Shown here: piece after piece, positions 39,929-49,335 of the stretch
Position numbering within the stretch: the first letter of the stretch is position 1
Layout of the letters: each line of letters opens with the position of its first letter
From: Parietichytrium sp. I65-24A
Lineage: Eukaryota > Sar > Bigyra > Thraustochytrida > Thraustochytriidae
Reading direction: 5' to 3'
DNA length: 64,000 nt
Assembly (NCBI GenBank): GCA_012862575.1
Contig: BLSF01000059.1
Location: 124,001 to 188,000 of the forward strand
Notes under the pieces: model-generated
Seen by the model: only the letters and a program-made list of their open reading frames with translations
Database searches by the model: none
What the model was told of the DNA's origin: nothing
Position numbers and translations under genes: made by a program

Positions 39929-42900
39929 GTTTAGATCCCCAAGCTCGAGGCTCTGAACGTCGTCAAACCCCGATGATTGCCTTGCAAATTCCGGTTCCAC
40001 TCCAGCAGTAGAAAACCTACTCTCGCTGGTACTCTCCTCTCCTTCACCTTGTGCAACGCCTGCACTTGCGCCCGCTTTGCCTGCTTCAAAAGCTGCGCTG
40101 ATCCCTGGTTCACTGGTCGCACTGCCGATGCCTGTGCCTGTGCCGATAGAATTCTTCTCTCTCTAGACGTCTAAAATGATCTTCCCCCAGGCGCTTGACA
40201 ATCCATCTGACAGCACATCCTTGCTATCCGTAAACCCGTAGACTCGAGGTCCAATTTAGCAGCACATCTTGCAACTTGCTGATGACTGATTCTCTAAAAT
40301 ACTGAAATGAATTGTTGTTGTCAACCAAGAAAGAATGGCGCTCTTCTCCTTCTCGCTCTAGTTCTCAGGCTTCACTTGCTCGAACCGAAACGGACTGATC
40401 CTCCTTCTCCTGCGTTGGACGGCTTGGCTCACTGTATTGTTATGTTGTTCTCTTGCTTTTGGACTCTTCGCTTTGGCTCTTGTCTTGTCTTGTCTTGCGG
40501 TTGTTCTTGTTGCTTTGTGGTTTGGGTCATTTGGAGTCTGCCGTCTTTGGGCCGTGTTGCATTATCAACACTTCTTCCGCCTCTCACAAACCGGAGCGCT
40601 TGGGCACCTAGTGTATACACTGCCACTTTCCCTCAACCACACTAGAGCTGAATGAATAATTTTTTCCATCCCTTTTTTACCTTTTAGCTTGGCCTCGATC
40701 TCGGCAGCTTCTGTTGTTGGTGTTGTTGGGGATGTTTGGGCAAGTTGAGGAAAACGCGACGAGGGAAGTCAATTTCATCGTCTTCTTTTCTCGGAAGTAT
40801 AATTGACTGTGAATTGACTGATGTCAAGGAAAGGGAGGGTGGTCGATGTTTGGTCTCTTCTCATTTGGAACTAATGAAAGTTGAACGCAGCGCTCTTCAC
40901 GCTTTTCACACTCCTCTCGCTCTCTCTCCATTCTCTCATACCAGTAACTTACCGAGCAAGCAAGACACGGCGACGCGAAGGCTGCAAAAAAAACAAAAAA
41001 CACCTGGAATAATCACAGTAATTGTTCAATGAATGATGCGCAAGGAGCGCACATGAAAAACAAACATTCATTCGATCGAACTGGACGAACTGGACGGACT
41101 GGACTTTGCTCACAATAACTTATACTTTCGTTTGATTCCGCGACAAATTATCATCATTGATTCACAGTAAAACCGTCAAAAGGGCCAAAAGACGACTTTC
41201 ACTGTCAACCGACAGCTCTTTTTTTACTCACTCACTCGTCCTTTTTTCTTTTTTTCAAAAGCCTTTGCTTTTCTTGCGTGCCTCGCGCAGCCTAGCCGGG
41301 CTCTTACCCCTCACTACGCACGACTATCGCCGGGCTATCCTCGCTTAGGCGGTTCTCGCCTGGGATGAGAGGATGGGCTGCCTACCGCCACCGTAGCCAC
41401 CGCTACGCGAACGGCGCAGGAACAGTGCTTTCTTGCCGCACACGTTTGATGGACTGTGAATGACTGTGAACCCTTTCTTTCTTTCTGAGTTCTGTTTTTT
41501 GTCCTGTGTTTTTTCGTATTTCTTTTCTTTACTTTCTTTCTGTTTTCTGTTTCTCTGAATTCTGATTTTTTCTGAATTCTGCTTTCTTGTTCCACAGAAA
41601 CGGTTGAGAATTGAGAACGATAGAGGAGATATGGAGGACGGCCAGACTCGAAAAGAGCGGAAAGATGAATGTACAGTACTCACAGTCAGTAGAGTGCAAT
41701 GAGTGCAATGAGCTGAAAAATGTAATTCAAATGTCAATCTTGCCCTTGCCTTGACGCGCCAAGAGTGCCAAAAAAATAGATGATACTCGAGAGTCCCGGA
41801 TCGATTATTTGCGCAGCATTGACATGTATCTGAGGTGGCTTGTTTGCGAATTCTCGCATTCCGCTTGCACTTGCACGAAGTTACAGAACAGTCAAACGGA
41901 AGCTGGCCGTCAATTTACAATAATTAATTCAAAGTTCAGAACAGAGTAAGGTTTATGGGTATGGCAAGCAAGTGATGCTCTTGTAAAGTGCGTTGCCAGC
42001 GTAGCGTGTTGGGACGCAAGTTCACTTTACCCATTTCGATACGGCTGCTGTTTGTTCGCAGCCTTGCCAATGACCGACCACCCACGCGCAAGATCAGTTT
42101 TCTGAAGCTAATAAATCTGAATCTGAAATTTAAAATAAATCTGTTTTTTGGAGGAGCAAGAATAGCAAGAATGAGCAAGAAGCCAAAAGCCGGAGGGCTT
42201 TTTTCAGGGCTTTGGGGCTTTCCAGTTCGTTCGAGTTCATGTGCTTTACTTTTTATTCGTATTATGAACATCAACTTGTAACAACGCTCGGCGTCAGCAC
42301 GGCCGGTGGTCCCGCATGCCGCACAGACTGTCACCTGACCCTATGAAAGCGCATAAATAGGGACTAGCACCGGAGCGTTACAGATGGATGGATGCCTGCC
42401 AGTGCCAGTGCGCTGTCAAGTTTCTACTAGTCAAAATAGTACCTTGATAGTAGTGGTCTAGAGGTTGAGCTAGCTATTTAGGTAGACTAAGGTTGGAGTG
42501 TCGAAAAGGTGTGCGCGAGAAGATCGTTTTTGAGTTTTGAGGAGTTTGGGGTTAGAGGCAAAGTCGACGCTGCAGACTGATTAGTTACTCAGTGGTACTT
42601 GTCTTGTCATGGAAACAGAATTCACAATCAGTTTAATCAGTTTGATTCATTTAATTGATTCATTGATTCATTCATTGAACGGCAGAATTCACGCAAAGCC
42701 CGAGTGCATAACATGAAATCATATCTGTGCATTCGTTCCCAGAACGCGCCCCTCAAAAGCGTTACGCGACACTCGGTTTGGTGACAAAGCGCCGGCCAGG
42801 CAGCGCAAATGTTACAGACTTGTGTATCATTTCACCATCGGGAAACTGAAAATCTTTCATCATTGATTGATTTCAATTGATTTCAATTTGATTGACATGC

Positions 42901-43003
42901 AAAGTTGAAGAATGCAAGTGCGGCGGAAAAAGGGGAGGAACAAACGGGGCAGCCATTATCACTTTTAAACTTTTTCAGGCAGCTATTCAGAAGGAAACTC
43001 AAT
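39929..43003. other. 3.1 kb spacer upstream of the bZIP gene
   Basis: The first 234 bases are an open extension of the bZIP frame. Two small upstream open frames precede it on the minus strand: 40171-40218 (15 codons plus stop) and 40256-40267 (3 codons plus stop). Further out are motif copies at 40801, 41194, 41451 (tandem) and 41678, an inverted CTCATTGCA repeat at 41693-41712, T-rich tracts, and a G/T-rich segment near 42430-42560. No gene is supported. Confidence 0.55.
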
Positions 43004-45922
43004 TTACATGGCCGCGGCAGATGGCTCGTTGTCATAGATTCCCTTCACGCGGAGAGATTTTGGGTCGAACGGAGCAGAAACGTGCACAGAGGCAGGGTGG
43101 TTTTTGCCCTTGTCGCCAACCGCCCAAGTGCCCTCCTTGAGCCACTTGTTGGTGATCGCGTCTTCGCCCTCTGCGCGCTGGACGTATCCGTACACAATAG
43201 TCTTTCCGACAGTGTGGCCAAAGGCGGTGGACCGGACAAGTCCAAGGCACTCGCCGTTGCGCCAGATGGTCTCCATACCGTGAAGTGGCACATCGGCGTT
43301 GTCGACGGTGAGGCAAACAAGTTTCCTTCGGAGACCTTCAGCTTGCTGCTTCTCCAAAGCTGCACGGCCGAGAAAATCTGGGGCGTCATCTCCCTTGCGC
43401 TTGAGCTTCGAAAGGACGGTAAAGCCAATGCCAGCCTCGAGAGGGGTGTCCCTGTTACTCAAGTCCGCATGCCAATGCCTAAAGTTCTTTTCTGCGGAGA
43501 GACTGTCGATTGCGCGGTAACCTGCATCGCGAACTGGGACGTTGTGCTGCTTCTCGTACGCTTCACCGGCCTCCCGCACTGCGCGATACACAGCAGCAGC
43601 GTTCTGGGATGGAACGTGCAACTCGAAGCCGAGCTCGCCAACGAATGTGAGGCGGAGGCACAAAAGCTCAAATCCGGCAATGGAAACCTTCTGGCATTTG
43701 GAGAACGGAAGCTCCTCGTCACTGAGACTGTGTCCCGAAGTGACAACTTGCTGCAAAAGAGCGCGACTGTGAGGGCCTTGAACAGAGATCATGCAGAGCT
43801 CGTCACTCGAGTCCTTGAGAGAGACGTCGAAGCCTTTCTCCTCGACGACCTTGGAGATCCACTCGTAGTCCTTGGTGGCGGTGTTACCTCCGGCCGCAAA
43901 GTAATAGCCTGACTCGTCTGGCATGTAGGTGACTGTCAAATCAGCCTCTACTCCTCCATTTTGATTACACAGCGGAGTGTAGGTCACGCTGCCGGGCGTC
44001 TGCTTGTCCATGTCGGCACCGCACAGGTATTGCACTGCTTTTTGAGCATCTGGTCCGACGAGAAAAAATTTGCCAAAGTAGGATTGGTCAAAGATCGCAA
44101 CTCCGTTTCTAGCAGCTCGGCACTCCTCCGCTACGATCTTGAGGTTTTTGGACCATCCGAAAGTGAGCTCGGTTTCGACCAAGGAAAGGTACTTGTTGTT
44201 TTCGTTGGCTGGAATGCCGTCACCGGTAACTCGGCGTCCAGTATCCCCAAGACGCCAAGCGCCCTCCTGGTAGGCTCCATAGTAATCGTATGGCTGTGGC
44301 ACCTGGCTCCCAGCTTCCTCTGCACTCTGTGGGTACACGAACCAACCTGGACGCTCGAACCCGTGGCGCGCTTGGTGAAAGCATCCTCGCTTTGCAAGCT
44401 CCTCGTGCAACGCAGAGGTGCGGCTGTTGCGGCCGGACATGGCCTCATCATGCGGGAATACAATGGCGTACGTCTTGGCGTAGCTCTCGTGGGTTCTATC
44501 TTTGACCCACTTTTCGTCCGCCACAGAGTCCTTGTGGAACCTAGAGCAGTCGAAGGAGAAGAGGTCCAGCGAGGGCGAGCCCTGTGTGATCCAGGTCGCA
44601 ATCTCGCGGCCCATACCTCCACCAAGCATCATGCCCATCGAGTTGAAGCCACAGGCATTAAACATGCCGCGAACCCCTGGCTGAGGACCAACAAGTGGCT
44701 TGTGATCAGGGGTAAAGGACTCTGGCCCGCAAACCGTTGACTTGATACCAACACTGCCAACAGCAGGGCAGCGCTCGAGAGCGCCGTCGAGGTTCTGCCC
44801 AAAAGTCTCCCAGTCGAGCTCGAAGAGGCCGAAGGCAAAGGACTTCTCCACATTGTCCCAGAACTCTGGGTTCTGCTCGTACCCGCCAATTGCCATGGCA
44901 TCTCCTTGAGTCTTGAGGTAGATGCTCAAGTCATGATCGCGAACGTTTGGCAGTCCGGAGTGCATTCCAGGCATGGACTCAGTCACCACGAACGCATGTT
45001 TCATGGCGAGGAGCGGAAGCTTGACGTCCACCATTGCAGACACGTGGTTCGCCCACGCTCCGCATGCGTTCACTACCACGTTGGTCTTGATGCGATGTCC
45101 AGAGCTGGTTGTCACAGACTTGATGTATTTGGTAGTCCTCTTGGAGACTTGGTCGAATTTCTCGTCATACTCGATGGAGGCTACGGCGGTGTCCTCAAAG
45201 ATCCTTCCGCCTCTCTTTTTGGCAGCTTTGGCGTACGCATTCACAATCCCAGTAGGATCGATGGTACCGTCCGTAGGCGAGTACATTCCACCATACGCAG
45301 TGTCCGCGCTGATCAGCGGGTGAACGTTTTGAATTTCGCTTGGAGTCAAGTTGTGGCTCTCAATGCCGTAATACTTGCCAATTTCTGTCAAGCGCTCGTA
45401 TTCAGCCATGCGCTCCTTGTTCTTTGCGATGAAGAGACCTCCATTCTCGTGCCAACTGGTGATTTCAGTCTCCTCCTCGAGCTTTTTGCACATGTTGCGA
45501 GTGTGGGTGTGCAGCTCGACATCGATATCCGATGGGCGCAAACGCCACTGCACCAAAAACAAATCCCCAGACCGTCGATAAAAGGAAGGACACCATTGCG
45601 TCAGTAATTCGCCTTCTCCTGCCTCCCGAGCTGCTGACCAGTCAAGTTCAAAACCAAAGAAAACCAAACCAAACCAAACCAAAAAACTTACAAGCATGCC
45701 AGCACTGTGCCATGTGGTTCCAGCAGTAAGCTTGTCCTTCTCCAGCAACACCGCGTTGATCCCGCGCTCCTGAAGATGATAAAGCACGGACGATCCAATG
45801 GATCCTCCGCCAATCACCACAACATCTGCGGAGTCAGGGAGAGCGCTGGAGAGGTATCTTTGGCCGCGATTCTTGCCTGCGCCAAGCGCCCGCAAACTCT
45901 TCCGCACTGCTGCACGCTGCAT
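43004..45922 (-). CDS. SARDH: Sarcosine dehydrogenase, mitochondrial type
   Basis: Exons 45692-45922 and 43004-45547 give 924 residues. The N-terminus is basic and Arg-rich (MQRAAVRKSLRALGAGKNRG), like a mitochondrial presequence. The FAD fold starts at VVVIGGGSIGSS (about 34-45), and GTTWHSAG places His72 where mammalian enzymes bind FAD covalently. After the intron the protein continues WRLRPSDIDVELHTHTRNM, as in animal SARDH. Other shared blocks are PNVRDHDLSIYL, KSTVCGPESFTPDHKPL, GFNSMGMMLGGGMG and HESYAKTYAIVFPHDE. The C-terminal half is the folate-binding GcvT-like domain. The reaction is sarcosine to glycine, with the methyl group passed to tetrahydrofolate and electrons to ETF. The neighbouring DMGDH-like gene makes its expected substrate. 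Length and motifs fit SARDH better than DMGDH. Confidence 0.93.
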   Translation of the reverse strand: MQRAAVRKSLRALGAGKNRGQRYLSSALPDSADVVVIGGGSIGSSVLYHLQERGINAVLLEKDKLTAGTTWHSAGMLVSFLVWFGLVFFGFELDWSAAREAGEGELLTQWCPSFYRRSGDLFLVQWRLRPSDIDVELHTHTRNMCKKLEEETEITSWHENGGLFIAKNKERMAEYERLTEIGKYYGIESHNLTPSEIQNVHPLISADTAYGGMYSPTDGTIDPTGIVNAYAKAAKKRGGRIFEDTAVASIEYDEKFDQVSKRTTKYIKSVTTSSGHRIKTNVVVNACGAWANHVSAMVDVKLPLLAMKHAFVVTESMPGMHSGLPNVRDHDLSIYLKTQGDAMAIGGYEQNPEFWDNVEKSFAFGLFELDWETFGQNLDGALERCPAVGSVGIKSTVCGPESFTPDHKPLVGPQPGVRGMFNACGFNSMGMMLGGGMGREIATWITQGSPSLDLFSFDCSRFHKDSVADEKWVKDRTHESYAKTYAIVFPHDEAMSGRNSRTSALHEELAKRGCFHQARHGFERPGWFVYPQSAEEAGSQVPQPYDYYGAYQEGAWRLGDTGRRVTGDGIPANENNKYLSLVETELTFGWSKNLKIVAEECRAARNGVAIFDQSYFGKFFLVGPDAQKAVQYLCGADMDKQTPGSVTYTPLCNQNGGVEADLTVTYMPDESGYYFAAGGNTATKDYEWISKVVEEKGFDVSLKDSSDELCMISVQGPHSRALLQQVVTSGHSLSDEELPFSKCQKVSIAGFELLCLRLTFVGELGFELHVPSQNAAAVYRAVREAGEAYEKQHNVPVRDAGYRAIDSLSAEKNFRHWHADLSNRDTPLEAGIGFTVLSKLKRKGDDAPDFLGRAALEKQQAEGLRRKLVCLTVDNADVPLHGMETIWRNGECLGLVRSTAFGHTVGKTIVYGYVQRAEGEDAITNKWLKEGTWAVGDKGKNHPASVHVSAPFDPKSLRVKGIYDNEPSAAAM
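45548..45691 (-). other. Intron of the sarcosine dehydrogenase gene
   Basis: A 144-base intron with donor CTT/GTAAGT and acceptor TTTTTGGTGCAG/TGG, phase 0. It contains an AAACC-type repeat. It is a multiple of three and has no stop, so the unspliced frame stays open with 48 extra residues. The family alignment (AGML joined to WRLRPSD) shows these are intronic. Confidence 0.92.
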
Positions 45923-46857
45923 TCTTCACGCTGATCACGCTCCGCGACAGACAAACAACTTGACAGGATTGTCGAATTGGTCAATGCCGCCAACTGCGTG
46001 ATCCAAGTCCGCGTCGTCGAGTTACCACCGGGCAACCAGACAAGTAAACACAAGACAGACTCAGTGCACTACACCCGCCCAATCGGGCTTTGACTAGCTG
46101 CCGTAGAATCTCCAACCGCCCAACTCGCACAAGACGCCCTTCTGCCTTCCTAGTCCCCTCTTATTTGCCACACACAATTCACGAAAGCAAGAATATAGCT
46201 CAAACTGCTCCCGGCGTGTCGAGCTCTGCAATCCAGACTTTCCGCATCCCTCGAACGAGCAGCCCGGAGCAGACTGGCAGCAGCGCTACTACGACGGATC
46301 AGACTATACATCAGGCTGCTCTGGCCATCGCCGCTCCAGCCGAATGAAATAGGCCGTGCTACAATTTGTCTCGTCATGTGCCATAGCACGAATTACTTAT
46401 CTCTTCCTCCCATTCCCATTCCCATCCACATTCACTCACATTCACATTCACAATCTCGTTCTTATCCTCCCAGCTCAGCCTGTGCTCGCTCTCTTGGGCT
46501 CGCTTTTCGGGGCTCATCTTTTCGTTCATTCCCCAAACCAAAAACAACTTCACGGATCAAGAGTTGGCTGCGTAGATTATACAAAAGAAAAAACAATCAA
46601 GAAACAAGTGCAAGTGCGCCTTGCGCGCAACCTGAGTGCAAACACGTATGGTCCATCATCGGTCAGTCAGTACTATTGCTGCTCTCCTTCCCTCCTGTCA
46701 GCCTGCGCAGTCGTTTGGCGTCCTTTTCATTGAACAAAAGATGGATTTTCAATCAACTTTCAAACAAATCGACAGTGTCCAAAGCGAAAACTGACATCAA
46801 CAACGCTCAGAGAAAATTGACACCCCAAGTCATATCTGCCACACAACTCTCTCACCT

Positions 46858-46925
46858 ATCAGTCAGTCTCGCAGTCTCGCAGTCTCTCAGTCAGTCTGTC
46901 AGTCTGTCTGTCAGCCAGCCGGTCA
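46858..46925. repeat. CAGTCTG-type microsatellite
   Basis: Irregular CAGTCTCG, CAGTCAGT and CTGT units over about 70 bases. Confidence 0.75.
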
Positions 46926-47125
46926 GCCGCGCAAATGGCCGCTCCGTTCGTTTCTTTTCCATAAATAAAATGATTTGTTTTGTTCTGTTTTGACTTTTTT
47001 ATAGCTAAGCTATGAATAAATGAATTAATAAAAATTGATGAAAGACAGAAAGCCAATTTGGAGTGAACTGGAGAGCGACACTAGTCTCTGTAAGGTGAGA
47101 TGGAGAGCGGAAAATGGAGAGAGAG

Positions 47126-47161
47126 CGAATGAATGAATGAATGAATGAATAAATAAATAAT
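47126..47161. repeat. AATG/AATA microsatellite
   Basis: About five AATG units running into three AATA units. Confidence 0.9.
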
Positions 47162-48243
47162 TGACAAGCACGAGGAAAAAGGAAGAATGGGGGGAGCTGG
47201 AGAACTTACGACTCCACAGCACTCCTTCCTCTTCCTCTGTCCTACTTCGAATTATAGCCGCCGGGGTAGGGCAGCCGGCCACCTCCTTCCCTCTCCCAGG
47301 AGGAGGGCAGCGAAGAAAACTCCTGACCGCGCCGGGTCCCTGGACATTGGCGCCATCAGGCTGCAGGTGGTTCTCCACTTCTTCTCTCGCTCGCATTCTT
47401 TTCGCTTTCCCGTCTCCTCTCGGAGAAAAGTTTCCCCGACCCAAAGCTCCTGCAGCCAGCGTTGTAACGTATTGAGAATGCCATCAACACACTCACGGTG
47501 AGAGAAAATTAAACTCTTCCTTCATTCCTTCCTTCTGCAGTGCATTTTGCTTGGGAGTAAATTACACTTAATTTGTGAAAAGCGTTTAATTCTTCGTACA
47601 AAGAAAACAAGTAAACAGAACAGCTCACCTCTCTCTCCTCGGACACCGCTTTCCTAAATTAACCGTAACTGCATTCTGTAAAATTTAATGGATAACATTG
47701 ATCACATTTTCAGTCTGATTTGATTGACAGTGAATTCGAATGATTGATTGATTGATCAAGAATGAATGAATGAGTTTTCTCATCGTCTCAAAAAGGAAGC
47801 TCACAGATAGACAGACAGACTGACTGACTAAGTGACAAGAGGAGGTGCTCGCCGCGCGCGTGGGCTGTTCGGCGCTGTTCGATGCTGTTCGGACGATTGA
47901 TGGGATGTAATGTGTGTTGAAAGCTGTCAGGCACATTAATTAACAAACAAACAAACAAACAAACGAAAGAAGCAATGACACACTCGAGCTGGCCGCGCTC
48001 TCCACTCGTGCTTTCCAAAGGCTCGCAGTGGAGGGAGTGTTCACTCTCCTATCAAAACGAAACGAGCTGCCAGGATTCGAGCGGTAGCAAGTACGAATGG
48101 GAAGAGGATCTTCACAACCAACACGTCGAGTATCGGACTCTGTTGACCCAAAGCGCCGACAAATGGCTGAAAGTATATACATAAAAAGAGAGTCTGCCAA
48201 TGCAATGCGAACCACCAAACAACACGCAAGCAAGGTTTTTGAT

Positions 48244-48405
48244 TTAAAGCCGCGCTCGGAGCAGCAGCTCTTCTGTCGCCGTGCGGTTCTCGAGCTTTTG
48301 TCGCATCCACTGGAGCTCCACCTCCGGTTCCAAGGTTGTTTTCGCGAGCTCTCGCGCTTTAGCATATGCGCAAAAGTTCGGGGCAAAAGTCGGGCAAGTA
48401 AGCAT
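48244..48405 (-). CDS. Possible small protein of 53 residues
   Basis: A short frame on the minus strand starting MLTCPTFAPNFCAYAKARE and ending EELLLRARL. It has a charged amphipathic stretch (LEPEVELQWMRQKLENRTA) that looks more like protein than the frames around it. The frame is also open for 17 codons before the ATG, after a TAA. No family is recognised. It lies between SARDH and the DMGDH-like gene, in the same direction. It may be a chance frame or one exon of a small spliced gene. Confidence 0.3.
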   Translation of the reverse strand: MLTCPTFAPNFCAYAKARELAKTTLEPEVELQWMRQKLENRTATEELLLRARL

Positions 48406-49335
48406 GCGGTCGTAGGAACTCACAAGTTCCGAAGGTCCCAGGACTCCAATGATGATTTAATCTTCACATGACTTGACACATTGGACAAGGGGATCGAGAT
48501 GACCAATAGGCGCAAAAAAGATGGCAGAGGAAAGGCAGAGTAGTGAAACGGACCATGCGCGCAGTAGGAGGGAGGACCTTGAACCGAAGGAGGCGCACGG
48601 GGAAGTCATGGCGAAAGAGGAAGAGGAAGGAAAGAGATAGCGGCCGTTACGAGCGCCAGAGTCTCACCGACGTTTCTCGAAATTGCCGGGTGGCTTTTCC
48701 TATTGAACACGTATCTGCACACTTTTTCAGACTCACCCTTCGCAACTGCTCATGTGAGCAATGTGAGCAACGCGACACGTTGGCGGGTTTTCGAGAACCA
48801 AGCTGGCGTTTCCTCTTGCCACAGGCGGTTCCAAAGTTGGCGGCTGACAGCAACGAACGAACAGCAGCTGCCCAGCTTGCAGTGCGCTCGCCACGGGCCA
48901 TGAGTCGGGAAATGCGAGCCGTTGATGCGGGAAACTTCACATGCCGCGCCGGCTCTGTCACTGACTTGCATCAGTCCAAACGTACCTCGTAGATTGTAAC
49001 TCGCAATGAAATTTCAGATGCTGCACTTTTGGAGATGTCCATGCGATGCAACAAGAGATTTGCGCTGGGCCAGATGGACTGTTATTGGCGCGAGCTATTG
49101 TCACTCTATCGACGCTTTCACCGACGGAGAACTCTTTTCATTGTCAGTGTACCAAAACCGTTACGGGTTCGAAGCCCAAGGAGCGCAGCGAAGACAGACG
49201 CTCAGAGACACCACACGAACACTTATTTCTCAATATCACAAGACCAGAATTTATAGTCAGAAAGTATCACATCTTGTTTAAAGTCTCGTTAATTGTCGGT
49301 TTACAAGCAGAAAGTAAAGAAAGAGCAAGAACAAA
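48406..49335. other. 0.9 kb spacer downstream of the DMGDH-like gene
   Basis: No gene is supported. A 149-codon Arg/Ser-rich plus frame at 48543-48992 overlaps equally long minus frames. A GGGTTCGAAGCCC stretch near 49165 resembles a tRNA B box but has no tRNA around it. Confidence 0.5.

Larger units (their letters stand above)
45923..48243. other. 2.3 kb spacer upstream of SARDH
   Basis: No gene is supported. It holds CCCATT/CACATT units (about 46405-46455), CAGTCTG units (about 46858-46925), AATG/AATA units (47126-47161), GATT, GACA and AAAC arrays (about 47735-47966), and a motif copy ATTGACAGTGAATTC at 47722. Confidence 0.55.

Noticed and set aside
42905-44740. 335- and 259-codon plus frames opposite SARDH
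   Set aside because: Antisense shadows of conserved SARDH coding sequence.
48543-48992. 149-codon Arg-rich plus frame
   Set aside because: Composition looks like translated non-coding DNA, with opposing frames of similar length.
49140-49200. tRNA gene suggested by GGGTTCGAAGCCC
   Set aside because: No matching A box, acceptor stem or anticodon arm can be folded around it.
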